From the NCBI GenBank assembly GCA_039881145.1, contig JAYKKI010000090.1, positions 5,057,501-5,121,500 on the forward strand: DNA of 64,000 bases, written 5' to 3'. The notes beneath the pieces were generated by a model. The model made no database searches and was not told the DNA's origin. It was given only the letters and a program-made list of their open reading frames with translations. Of the stretch, positions 47,775 to 61,971 are shown one piece after another. Numbering within the stretch: the first letter of the stretch is position 1; the number at the start of each line of letters is the position of its first letter. The stretch is from Druceiella hillmani (taxonomy: Eukaryota > Arthropoda > Insecta > Lepidoptera > Hepialidae). The position numbers were made by a program, and so were the translations under genes.

Positions 47775-48062
47775 AACTTAAAGAAAGTAGAAATAATACT
47801 ACATCACGTAGTTTCATTTAATTATGAATTCATTTATTTAATTTGAATTTGTTTGACCATCGTGACTTGAATCGCATATTCTATGCCAAATACACAAAAT
47901 TATATGCGAAGTAGTTATTTATCCGCATCTTACAAAATAATTGAACTATGTATAAGCGTTACTAAATAATTTTCAGTGTGCATTGAAGTAGCAAAACCTA
48001 CCGTTTTCAAAATCCAAGCCTTCGTAAATTATAAAATAATTAATTGAAGGATTCTCTTATCT

Positions 48063-48175
48063 CGAATATTTATTCATGAATTGATTCTCATATTTTTCAC
48101 TTTGTGAACATAAATATTGTGTTTTCTTAATGATATCCTTCTAAGTTTGAATTGTGGAAAATGTTTGCTCTTGCA
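48063..48175. repeat. Second copy of the 8.26-kb dispersed repeat
   Basis: ATATTTATTCATGAATTGAT, TCTCATATTTTTCAC and TTCTAAGTTTG match 8,262-8,365 in order and orientation. Confidence 0.6.
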
Positions 48176-48923
48176 TGTATGTAAGTAATAGTCCAGTAAA
48201 ATGAAACTTCACTTGATTGGTTATTGCAGTAAAATTACTCTTAAAATATTATTAAGGGACACATATGTATCTTGAGTGATTTGCCAAGTTGACTCGGTCT
48301 AGAAAGTCGGAATTTTTTTCAAAAATATTAACGCTTAATATCCTGTGAATTATGGATACTATGATGAAAATGAATGAACGGTATTTGTAGAGCAATAAAA
48401 TTTCTAAATATAATTTCAATCATGGAGCTATTGTCGTGTGACCTACTGTTTACGAATTATGTTGCATCAAGCTTTAGAATTTGTTTTTTAGAATTTATCT
48501 TCTATCAACAGAGAAAAGTAGAGAATGATCCTTTATTGTCGATATTTCATTTCGTGATATTCCGATCATAGGTATCAATTGACGATTTAAATCGGTTTGT
48601 TCTGACATTTTATACGAAGATAGTAAATATCGAACTCTAAGATATTTTTTGGTACCTTTTCCTATATTGTACTGATTTTGAACTATAAAACATATACAGA
48701 TTTTGAATTTCGTAAATACATACTAAATCTAGTGCTTCAAATTTAAATATTTTATAATTATTAATTCCATTACGAAATATCTTAGCCTGGTTTCTGAGCA
48801 TTTTAATAAATTTAGTTTCTTAAAGCGAATGGGTGCTGGAACTTCAAAGTTCTCTCAGTTGCCTTTGACGAAGATAAGTTTATAAAAAATTACGAATTTT
48901 ATTTTATTTACTTAATATAATAA
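48176..48923. other. AT-rich intergenic DNA, no gene seen
   Basis: A 65-codon plus frame at 48,374 has no recognisable similarity. Confidence 0.55.
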
Positions 48924-49040
48924 TTCTTTGCTAATAGTCCGCCTGAAGATGTTGTAATACAACAAAACCTAGCTTGTTTTAAAGAACTTAAAGAAAATAG
49001 AATTAATACTACATCACGTAGTTTCATTTAATTGTGAATA
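48924..49040 (+). mobile_element. Solo Penelope-like 3' terminus
   Basis: Runs from TTCTTTGCTAATAGTCCGCC through CTGAAGA, stem II GTTGT/ACAAC, to ATCACGTAGTTTCATTTAAT. The GAAA box has become AAAA and the cleavage-site region is altered (CCTAGCTTG), so the ribozyme core is dead. Unlike the copies at 1.1 and 47.6 kb it is unpaired. Confidence 0.75.
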
Positions 49041-50058
49041 ATATAATAAAATTACTTATTTTATTGTTTATCCTTTAACAACGTGTTTGTATATTAGTCA
49101 ACATAAAAAGATAAGTGATTTTCAAAATTTGTTTTCGGAAAATGGCTAGCGCCTTCAAAAACTATCGTTTGTGTTTGGATATTACCGGGAGGAGTATTTT
49201 AAAGGTATAATTATAAATTCGATTCTTCCTAGGTATCATGATAACGTCAATTTCATCAACTGATGAAATTTAGAGTACTTCTTTTACTCATCGCCTAAGT
49301 TAATTGAATATTACAAAATATTGGTAAAATTACACGATATCGGTAACATTCAATCACATTAGTAGAACTATATTGCAAAAAAATAAACAAATTAATAATT
49401 TAAATATTTTTACACCTTGATCTTTTAACTAATAAATTGAAAATTACACTAATTTTTAAAAAAAATAGCTTATTCCGTTTGGCCTATATAATACTTTGAT
49501 ATAAATAATTTCACGTATTTGCTACTGCAATATATGTGAGTTAATACGCTTTGTTACTGTGCTGAAGGCGACTGAACATTTTAACGCTTGGGTTACCTGA
49601 CGTTCGCCTTTGTAAGGAAATATTAAAATGGTGTCCACGAGTAAAACCTACGTGAATTGATAATTAATGTCAATGCAAATAAGATGTGATATGCTATAAA
49701 ATTTCCTAAATTGTCATGTTTCCTTGGTATAAGCTATCAAAGCTTAGAGTTTTATTTTACTTTTACTCGTGGTGCCATTAGTAAAAGTTTGGTAGTATGT
49801 ACTTCAAAAGGTGACACTTAACGATTTTTTTTAAATCATGTTCCTTGTTTATAGCTATAGATTTTTCAGCTATCGATTTATGTGGCTTTAATGCATGGCT
49901 GCCATTTTGACAAGAGTTTAAGAATAAGCAATCTAAAATCTTTAAATCCTTTCCGTGTTTTTATCACAAAAGTTTTCTGTAAAAATGGCTGTGACAAACA
50001 GGCAGATACGTAATTTACCTTATTTTTCCCTTCGTGGTACAGAATCTTAAAAACGGTG
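49041..50058. other. Intergenic DNA with a possible 150-bp MITE
   Basis: AATGGTGTCCACGAGTAAAA (about 49,627) and its near-complement CTTTTACTCGTGGTGCCATT (about 49,760) face each other across about 110 bp, the layout of a small inverted-repeat element; no target duplication is clear. The rest is AT-rich and empty. Confidence 0.45.
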
Positions 50059-50117
50059 AATACTTCACAACGGTCATAACATCAATATGATTGATGTTAT
50101 GACCGTTGTGAAGTATT
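50059..50117. repeat. Perfect inverted repeat, 28-bp arms, 3-nt loop
   Basis: Arms 50,059-50,086 (AATACTTCACAACGGTCATA...) and 50,090-50,117 are exact complements around ATG. It could extrude as a cruciform or fold as a long RNA hairpin. Confidence 0.95.
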
Positions 50118-50905
50118 TATGACGCTGCCATCTTCAGAATCTCTAGAGAAATAAACCCTCCGCAATTTTGTCGTATTTTTTTATTTACATCCTAAATGCC
50201 TATTGTACGACAGAAAGTATGCAGCTCGCTGGATAGATTACCAATGAATACTCCTCGTCTTATTGAGACGATTTCTATTAAACTGCCGATCACTATTGGA
50301 CTACCGATTTCTTGAACTCAATTCAAGTGTTCTGGCTAAATTGAACTGCGAAATGAATCGTGAATTTCAATCATATTCTATAGATTAGACTTTTATTTAT
50401 ATCATAATTTTTCGATTACTGTATTATCAACAACAGCAGGTTCGAGATCAGTTTTGAAAATTTAGTTGTAATTTTCCAATTTTCCTTTTAGAGAGGACTT
50501 GATATAAATATGACATATTATTATTCAGTAAAAGTGAAACAGGAAATCTATCGTTGCACCTTATTTATAACAATTTGAGCAATAACGCAGCACAAAGTCA
50601 TAACGATAGCTACTAATATTTTTATAAACTTTAATATTTTTTCTCACCATACAATAATGTTACATTATTAAGTATATTTTACGAGGCTAAAATATTGTAA
50701 ATTAAAAAAAAGAACTATGATTTTAAGAATCGTCGGGGACATATTTTTACGATATTTTCAATAATAACATAGAAATATCTTAAATGAAATTCTGAATTTC
50801 TTTTTAAATTCTTATAACTTGCTCCGTCAATAAGTATGCAACGCAATACACGAAAATTGAAAAATAAATTATTTAACTTCTTTGCCACTATTAACTCGTC
50901 GTATG
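50118..50905. other. AT-rich intergenic DNA, no gene seen
   Basis: Nothing recognisable. Confidence 0.6.
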
Positions 50906-51155
50906 AAGATGCTGCATGTTACCTGTTGAGATATATTTGACTTAATATACCTTATTATTATACCAAATTTTATGTTTTTACGTCAAACGGTTTGAGAGAG
51001 TAATTTCGTCCATATTTCATAAATAGTTTTAAGTATAAGATGCTCTTTCCGATGATAGTCTACACTAAACATGAAATGGAGAAAAAAATCCACTACTTCA
51101 TTTGAGACAATATGTCTTTAAGGAGAGAGGCTGTGATAGACAGAAATTGTTGAAT
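50906..51155 (+). repeat. Decayed arthropod dispersed-repeat fragment
   Basis: TTGAGATATATTTGACTTA, then ACCAAATTTTATGTTTTTAC and GTCAAACGGTTTGAGAGAG, then AGGCTGTGATAGACAGA, follow the order seen at the end of this repeat family (compare 6.4 and 13.3 kb). Confidence 0.45.
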
Positions 51156-55190
<4,035 letters not shown>

Positions 55191-55221
<31 letters not shown>

Positions 55222-55224
55222 AAT

Positions 55225-55306
<82 letters not shown>
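55191..55306. repeat. 115-bp (TA)n microsatellite
   Basis: Starts GTGTG, then TA units with two AAATAT interruptions, ends ATACATAC. Confidence 0.98.
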
Positions 55307-55307
<1 letters not shown>

Positions 55308-55724
55308 CAATTTTGTCGGTTCAAATAAAAGATGATACGACAATCTAAGTTTCAAATAAATCATCCAGTTATTGTCACTTTAACACTGGTTCATCATCAC
55401 CATTCTCTATTTCTACTGAATCAATTTCACAATAGAAATCTTTTGAAAGAAATTGACTTTTTTTATATTTGTTCCGGGCCAAGACGTCGAACAAAAACCA
55501 TGTTATCAAGGAAAATGTTAGGTGTCGGTAAACCGAAAATGTTGGGAATGGTAAATTTAAATGACTGCATTTTGCCTATGAAAGTGGCAAAGTATTATAT
55601 ATTGATAAATAAATGGATAATTAATCTATATTTATAGCCGTCAATTTTTTTCTTTGCCTAGATTTACCATGTAATTCAGTCGCATTTTTTGTTTTTATTG
55701 TTTCTGGTTTAAAATGAATGAAAA
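55307..55724. other. Intergenic DNA, weak open frame only
   Basis: A 101-codon plus frame from 55,332 to 55,637 has an irregular composition (SGPRRRTKTMLSRKMLGVGK) but no recognisable domain and no flanking signals; I treat it as unproven. Confidence 0.4.
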
Positions 55725-56375
55725 AACGGTAAAAGCATGTTTAGTTAATAATATAAAAAGCCAAGGTATTTAAGTCGCGCTAAGAGTAATATGCAAGGTG
55801 TTGCATGAACTTGTTTGAAACAGGAATATGAAGGGAAGTCATGCATTGTCTTGTATAATACCTCTAATTATAATTGTTAGTACCTTGGTGGTGATGATAA
55901 GCGCAAGTTTGGAAGTCCATAATTTTGAATAAAGTAACGATAAAGCAAGTTTAATTAATAATACAAAAAGCCAATGTATTTAAGTCGCGCTAAGGGTAGT
56001 ATGAAGGACTTTGCATGAACTTGTTTCAAACAGGAATATGAAGGGAAATCATGCATTGTCTTATATATCACCTCTAATTATAATTGTTAATATATTGGTG
56101 GCGATAACAAGCGCAAGTTTTTATTATAAGAATTGTGTTTGCGTTACAGAAAAATATTTGTCAATTTTATAGTTCAATGTGATTTATAAATTTTTAAATG
56201 AAAATATTTAAACCTCGTTTAAGGACGACGGAGGAGACCTTTACTTAATAATGGGTACCCTAATATAATTAATTTAAAGTCATTTTTTTTTAATTTGCTT
56301 CAAATATAAAGAATAATGATAATGATGCTTAGTTTCATAAGTACTTATACCTATATATGTGTTTATATGTTATAT

Positions 56376-56378
<3 letters not shown>

Positions 56379-56429
<51 letters not shown>
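56379..56429. repeat. (TA)n microsatellite
   Basis: About 25 TA units inside the foldback element. Confidence 0.95.
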
Positions 56430-56432
<3 letters not shown>

Positions 56433-56737
56433 CATACGATTCATGTTCGAACTTTTTTTTCAAATTGAGAATCAAAAATGTTAATTAGATAAATATAATG
56501 GCATATTAAATAAATAAGAAACGTGAAGTCCTTTATTACTGAATATTATATTTGCAAATTTGCAAGTGGTAAAAGGTAATATGGGAATAAATGGCTTATT
56601 ATTATTATTATTATCATTACCTCAATAACTTGTTTAAACGAAGTTGACAGTACCTTCTGTTGTAATCCACACTGACATCTAGAGTATCGAAAGGGTGTGC
56701 AATGAGGAATATTTAAAAAAATATTATTTTATGAAAG

Positions 56738-56782
56738 ATATATAGAAAAAGATATAACATATTATTTCCTTTTTCTATATAT
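56738..56782. repeat. Perfect hairpin, 14-bp arms, 17-nt loop
   Basis: ATATATAGAAAAAG (56,738) and its exact complement (56,769). It lies inside the foldback element. Confidence 0.8.
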
Positions 56783-57640
56783 ATTATACCTAACCAAACT
56801 AATTATCTAATTTAATTTATTAATTTGGATAGCGTGAATTATATATTCCGTATATTTAAGCTACTTCATTTCGTTTCATAAAAAAATTATGACATTCAGA
56901 CGTCTGATTAGAAAAATAAGAATTTATATTTACCGTCTAGTGCATACTACGGCTTTTGTTTAAAATACGATATTTATACAAAATAGGTGTATTACACTAG
57001 TGGATAGACAGGCAGATAAAGATCGAAGACTCACCAAAAAATTCCTTTATACCTTTCTTATAAGGAAACTCTTAAACAAGTAACTCCACCTTAAATAGAC
57101 CACTTGGTCTAGTAATATTTTGCCCGATTATTTTAACTACTGCCCCTTAAATCATAAAATGATTTTAGGACAATAATTTTGAAATAAAATGTAAATTAAA
57201 TATTAATTCTAAAACATTATATTAATTTAAATAAATGGTATATTTTAAATCAATAGCTCAATTTATGTATAAATGTACTTCCTTCTAAATACTAATAAAT
57301 CACATAGAGCTATAAAATTGGTAAATACGTTTCTATAAACGCAAGCACATTCGTTATAATTGAATTTGCACGTGTGTTCACTACCAACTTGATAACAAGA
57401 ATAATGCTATTGTGTAACGAAACTACCCTTAATCAAATTGACAAATATTTTTCTGTAACGCAAACACAATTTCTATAATAAAACTTACGCTTATTATCAC
57501 CACCAAGGTATTAACAATTATAATTAGAGGTAATATACAAGTCCGTGCATGATGTACCTTCTTATTCCAGTTTCAAACAAGTTCATGCAGGGCGTTGCGT
57601 ACTGTTTTATTCGGTACGCTACGTTTTTAATTAAATATGA

Positions 57641-57984
57641 TTCCATGAATGTTTCCTTTAAAGTTAAAGATTATGAACATTTATTTATTTCGGTCCTTAG
57701 GCAGAAACACTAAATATGGAATATACTAGTAAATTGCATGGTAATTTTTAGCCAAAGAAAAAATCGACGACAATTAATATAGATTAATTAACTATTTAAT
57801 TTTCAGTAAACCATTATTTTTTTGTTACAGTCACAATCAAAATGCTGTCATTTAAATTTGCCACCCCGACAAGTATAACTAGAATTAAATTTCTAAGATT
57901 GCACAGTCGTTACGTGAAACCATTTTAGTGATAAAATTGTTTGTCTTTCATTTATTCATTTATGTACTCTAATATTTCTAATTG
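57641..57984. other. AT-rich intergenic DNA, no gene seen
   Basis: Nothing recognisable between the foldback element and the SINE. Confidence 0.6.
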
Positions 57985-58146
57985 ATATATCGGGTGGTTT
58001 TATTGCTGCGAGAGCAATCTCTCAAATCAGCTAACCAGAACATCAGCCCAGCTCCACACGACGAACGACCGGGAATAGAAACCGGTCTCCGCGGTGCGCC
58101 GCGCAGTCAAAGGCCATGTACTTTGTGATCAAGCCAACTCACCACG
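57985..58146 (-). mobile_element. tRNA-derived SINE
   Basis: On the minus strand a pol III A-box-like sequence (TGGTGAGTTGG, 58,144-58,134, or the adjacent TGGCTTGATCAC) is followed by TTTGACTGCGCGGCGC, a B-box-like GGTTTCTATTCCC (58,083-58,071) and CGGTCG, the layout of a tRNA-derived SINE head. The body reads GTGTGGAGCTGGGCTGATG, then GAGAGATTGCTCTCGCAGC and AATAAAACCACCC. G+C is much higher than in the flanks. The B box carries one extra base. Family unknown to me; body end and tail are approximate. Confidence 0.6.
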
Positions 58147-61073
58147 GTAAGGACTCAGCAAATTTTGTTGAATTTGCCAAATTTGTGTGCATCTTTCAAG
58201 ACGTCATTGCAATTTTTTTATATGAATTTATGCGCATAGAAGATTTTCATCAACGCACAGGGCAAAATCATGCAGTATACTGTAAGTTTTTTATAATTTG
58301 GTTCTATTCAAATATTAATCATAATTTCGTAATAAAAACCACATCAACATTACCTGACACCTTAGACCTCTAATTAAGCATTTAAGAAAAAAATCGATTT
58401 GATTACAAAGTCCACGATGAATACAAACACATACAGAACAAAATAAAAGAGAAAGCAGGCAACGTGTATCTTAGGACTCGATTTTTTCGTAGAGTTTTTG
58501 GGCTGGTTAGTCTCAGATACAAAGTATTAGTGTTTTTTAAACGTGCCATCGACTCAGCAATAACTGAAAGGCCTTTGATTTCTAAAGCAATCTTTCAGGT
58601 GTTTTTGCCGATTATAGGCCCGAAGCAAGTATGATATTAATTTTTTTTAAAGGAATTATTTTCGGAAATCAAAGACGAATTCAAAAATGTATTTGAAAAA
58701 GAAACAGTTTTCGATAAATTAAATACAAAACGTTTCTTCTTGATACACTATTTCGGATTTTTTCACAGTCGAAACAGATAATCAAAAACTAAAAAAGTTT
58801 AGCTTGCCAATCGGCAACTCGCTTCATGATTATTTTTAATTCATAGTTTTTTTCATTAAATTACTAAATATTGGAAATATATTTGCCAATTGCCGACCAA
58901 TATGAGAAATAAACTGTCAAGAGATAGGTTAAATTTAGCTTAAATGTAAGATGTTGTGAATAAGGAGACCGTTAAGAACATTTACATAAAATTAAAGAGG
59001 AATTTGTAAATAAAGGTAACGGTAATACCGTTACCTTCGAACGTCGTTGTGAGCGAAAGCATCTCCGTATAAAATAAGTGTTTTCCATATCCATTTTCTT
59101 TTATTGATATCATTTTCTAACATTGTTGAAGGCAAAGTATCATTTGCGTGTGAATAATGTATTGGAACATTCCCGGAGTGCGTGTTCCACGTGCGGCGCG
59201 TCCTCGATGCGTTCACTTTCGGAGATTGAATGGCCATGGTCATTTCTATGAATTTTTGTTTTTTTTGTTTTTCGAGATGCATAATTTTTTTTTTTGTACT
59301 TTTTGTTTTTCGAGATGCATATCATTGTGAGACTATTAATATTTGTGGAATTAAGAGAATCTTCACTTCACCGATTTCCATAAAGTCATTGCATCTTAAA
59401 ACTAGGCTGCGGTAGTTGAAATAGAATTTTTGTAATAAGTTTTGAAACATTACAAGAAATAACTGCTGAATATGTTTTGAAATATTACAATAAATTACTA
59501 GTGAATGAAGGCGTCGATTTTTAAAAACAGGAAAACCAATATAATCCGACTAAGAGTAAGTAGAACTTGCACTGCAAAAGTTTCAATCATGCTTGGGTAT
59601 CTACGTATTCCACTAAAAGGCTTGGTTCTAAATGTTGATTTTATTTTTTTCCACGTAATATTACCTTATAAATTTTTTGAAGGCTTAAAATTATAGTAAT
59701 TAAATTATAGTATTTTAAATAGTAATGAGATATCATTTCGTAGCTAATTTTAGGTTGCCTTATATTAACCCTCGATTTTTTATAACAAGATATTTTTGTG
59801 AATACGTTCAACACATAGGTATCCAGAACTATCCTATATGATATTCTAAAAGACATGAAAATTTCTTTATATAAAACTTGCCCCTTCAAAATTCTCGGAT
59901 AAAAATTTGTTTAGGTTCTTACTATTGCGAAATATGCGGCTCAATAAACTATTTGAAAGTACCCTATTTCAACTTTTCTTATTAAACGATACCTAAAAAA
60001 AATTGTATCAACCAGATGGGCCGATACATGAGTGAACCGTTTTTTTTTTCTTTCGAGATACTTCATATGAGTGAAAAGTGAACCTTCAGAATAATAATAT
60101 GCGAATTGTATTATTATGTAAAAAAGAAATATTAAAGTTATTATGTAATAAAAAGAAAAAAATGTATTGACAGAAAGTATATTTATTATTCTAAGATGTA
60201 ATCTAACCCGATGACACCAATAAAACATGTTTTTACTAATCGCCTCAATATTGTGTATAATATACGTTTTACTATGTCCAATTACTAGTCTCTATAATAT
60301 ACGAAACGTACTAACATTTAGAGATGACCAGAAAATACGGAATGCATATAATGAATTAGTAGTTTATCTTCTATATTCTTTGACTAAATAGGATAAAAAT
60401 TCAAAATTACGTAATTTTTTAGTTCACTCGAGCAAAAATCTTGTAACATTTGCAATGAATTAAAATTAAATTTACAGGAAAGTGGTCTTCAGTGTTTTAC
60501 TTTTAGTAATATGACGAGTATACTTCGTTTGCGATGCATTGAGCATTATGGAAAATTGAACGAAAGCGTGCTTATTTTCCTTTTACAGATTCCAATGTGG
60601 ACCTAGAAATATCTGCAAAGATGGTAATGGTAATCATAGCATTGGTCGGATGTGAAAATATAAGATTAGTATAAAAACGTCCACCTATATTGAATCTATC
60701 GCAATAGTTTCGAAGTAGTTTTTGAAAAATATTTATTTGTCATATTAATTTACAGACACATCATTTTGTAAAATGATTTTGTAAGCTGTAATTGGTTTAA
60801 TTAATATTTTTACACATACATGAAAATTTATGCACATACCAATTATCGATAATTAGTATTACGTGATCGCCATTTATTTCCTTGAATATTCACTTAAAAT
60901 CGTTCTTTCTTTTATTTTTTCTTTAAATATTGTTGTAGTTTCAGAAAGTTTTTGGTTAGTATTTAAACTGTTTGATAGCTCTATGGAACTTCAGATAACA
61001 TTTCCACATAGAAGTCTTGAATTGACGAATTCTAGACATTATGAATGACCTTGGGAGATATATTGGGAATAGT
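58147..61073. other. Intergenic DNA with small repeats, no supported gene
   Basis: There is a perfect 12-bp palindrome with 1-nt centre at 59,013-59,037 (AAGGTAACGGTA). A GC-rich patch at 59,165-59,235 (GTGCGGCGCGTCCTCGATGC) is open on the minus strand but unrecognised. A 40-bp-period duplication (TTTTTCGAGATGCATA) lies at 59,262-59,322. The rest is AT-rich and empty. Confidence 0.5.
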
Positions 61074-61126
61074 CCACAATTAAATGAAACTACATTCTGT
61101 AGTATCATTTCTGCTTTCTTTAAGTT

Positions 61127-61185
61127 CTTTACCACGACCTAGGTTTCATTATATTACAACATCTTCAGGTGGGCTATTAGCAAAG
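61127..61185 (-). ncRNA. Hammerhead-like ribozyme of the Penelope-like element
   Basis: CTTTGCTAATAGCCCAC, box CTGAAGA (61,168-61,162), T, stem II GTTGT/ATAAT with two G-T pairs, box GAAA (61,147-61,144), CCTAGG, TC, GTGG, T, AAAG. Stem I (CCAC/GTGG plus CTTT/AAAG with an internal loop) and the expected cleavage site after TC are intact. Stem II is weaker than at 47.64 kb. Confidence 0.6.
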
Positions 61186-61677
61186 ATTAACTCTTAGGAA
61201 CATCCAATAGCATTTATATGTTTCAAGTACAATAACGGAAGCCTAGTTTGTGTGCGTTTTCCCACTGCTTATGTTAGTAAGTTTATTGTAGGGAAGCGGT
61301 GTAGGTTTTATTATATTTCCGAGAGTTATACGATATACCAGTATTTTAGTGAAGGTACTAAATTCAATTGTTGTTATTATATGAGGTTGTACAATGCAAA
61401 TGTTCTGGTGTATGTAATAAAATTAAATGGAAGTTATTCTCGGTAATATATTTATACAAAAGCAAGGGTATCTGAAAGTTAGAACAAGAACCACTAATTC
61501 AACATATCTCCAGTTTTATTTATTCATATATATATATATATTATATATATTTATTTCCTTAATTTTTTTTCTTTATTTACTTTTTTAATTTTTTATATTA
61601 TTTTTTTAAATACTTATATTTGAGCTAAAACAATTTGAAGAGTACTGTAGCTTCAATGTTGTCTAATTATATTAAGC

Positions 61678-61932
61678 CTAGAAGATATTAAGTATGGGCG
61701 ATGATATTATATTTAGTTGTTCATTTAATATATTAACCTTTGTGTCTTTTTTATGTCTGTTTATTTCTAATGTTTCTAAGATATTAAGTTTATTACCTTT
61801 TGTATTGATTTGTAATATATAGGGGTCCTTATCAGTATGAGGGTGATTGTTATTTTCAATGAGATGTTTAGCAAAGTGAAATGTGTCTGGCTTGTTATTT
61901 CGTCAGCTGGCAATGTGTTCTTTATATCTTGT
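61678..61932 (-). pseudogene. Penelope-like ORF, C-terminal fragment
   Basis: Penelope-like elements encode a reverse transcriptase followed by a GIY-YIG endonuclease. This 85-codon minus-strand piece carries the C-terminal end of that protein: TRYKEHIAS, then NNKPDTFHFAKHLIENNNH, GNKLNILETLEINRHKK and LNEQLN, ending in TAG at 61,678. FAKHLIE and the LN.LE.LEI.R pattern are typical of the region after the endonuclease core. One in-frame TGA (61,905-61,903), probably a former tryptophan codon, breaks it. The reverse transcriptase and GIY-YIG catalytic motifs are missing, lost by 5' truncation. Confidence 0.75.
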
Positions 61933-61971
61933 ACTAATACTACATCATGTAGTTTCATTTAATTGTGAATA

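Larger units (their letters stand above)
47583..47832. mobile_element. Foldback of two Penelope-like 3' termini
   Basis: Two roughly 118-bp arms face each other (47,583-47,700 and 47,712-47,832), each running from the outer block TTCATTTAATT/ATGTAGTATTATTTCTAC inward to a hammerhead-like core and CTTTGCTAATA. The sequence matches the 3' end of the truncated element at 61 kb. The pair looks like a short MITE but is better explained as head-to-head PLE termini. Confidence 0.75.
55725..57640. mobile_element. Foldback-like element with subterminal tandem repeats
   Basis: The left end holds two direct copies of a 210-bp unit (from 55,725 and 55,935; shared TTTAAGTCGCGCTAAG, GCATGAACTTGTTT, CAGGAATATGAAGGGAA, CCTCTAATTATAATTGTTA). 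The right end (about 57,280-57,640) holds the same sequence inverted (AACAATTATAATTAGAGG, CAAACAAGTTCATGC), itself including two tandem subunits about 120 bp apart (CACTACCAA and CACCACCAA blocks). The 1-kb interior is AT-rich with a (TA)n at 56,379-56,429 and no transposase. The ends and a target duplication could not be defined. Confidence 0.7.
61074..61971 (-). mobile_element. 5'-truncated Penelope-like retroelement
   Basis: Read on the minus strand the piece runs from the end of the coding region (61,932-61,678), through a 490-bp 3' untranslated part, to the hammerhead-like core (61,185-61,127) and the terminal block ending at 61,074. At the truncated 5' side an inverted copy of the last 36 bp of the terminus (61,933-61,971, TACATCATGTAGTTTCATTT) is fused directly to the coding sequence. 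Inverted terminal fragments at the truncated side are known for Penelope-like insertions. The other PLE fragments in this window match its 3' end. Confidence 0.8.

Noticed and set aside
55725..56170. Two spaced repeats as a CRISPR-like array
   Set aside because: The units are 210 bp, only two in direct orientation, and the context is eukaryotic.
58060..58146. Functional tRNA gene
   Set aside because: No cloverleaf can be formed; only box-like promoter sequences are present, as in a SINE.
58116..58373. 85-codon frame starting in the GC-rich patch
   Set aside because: Its start lies within the SINE head and the rest is AT-rich; the SINE explains the composition.
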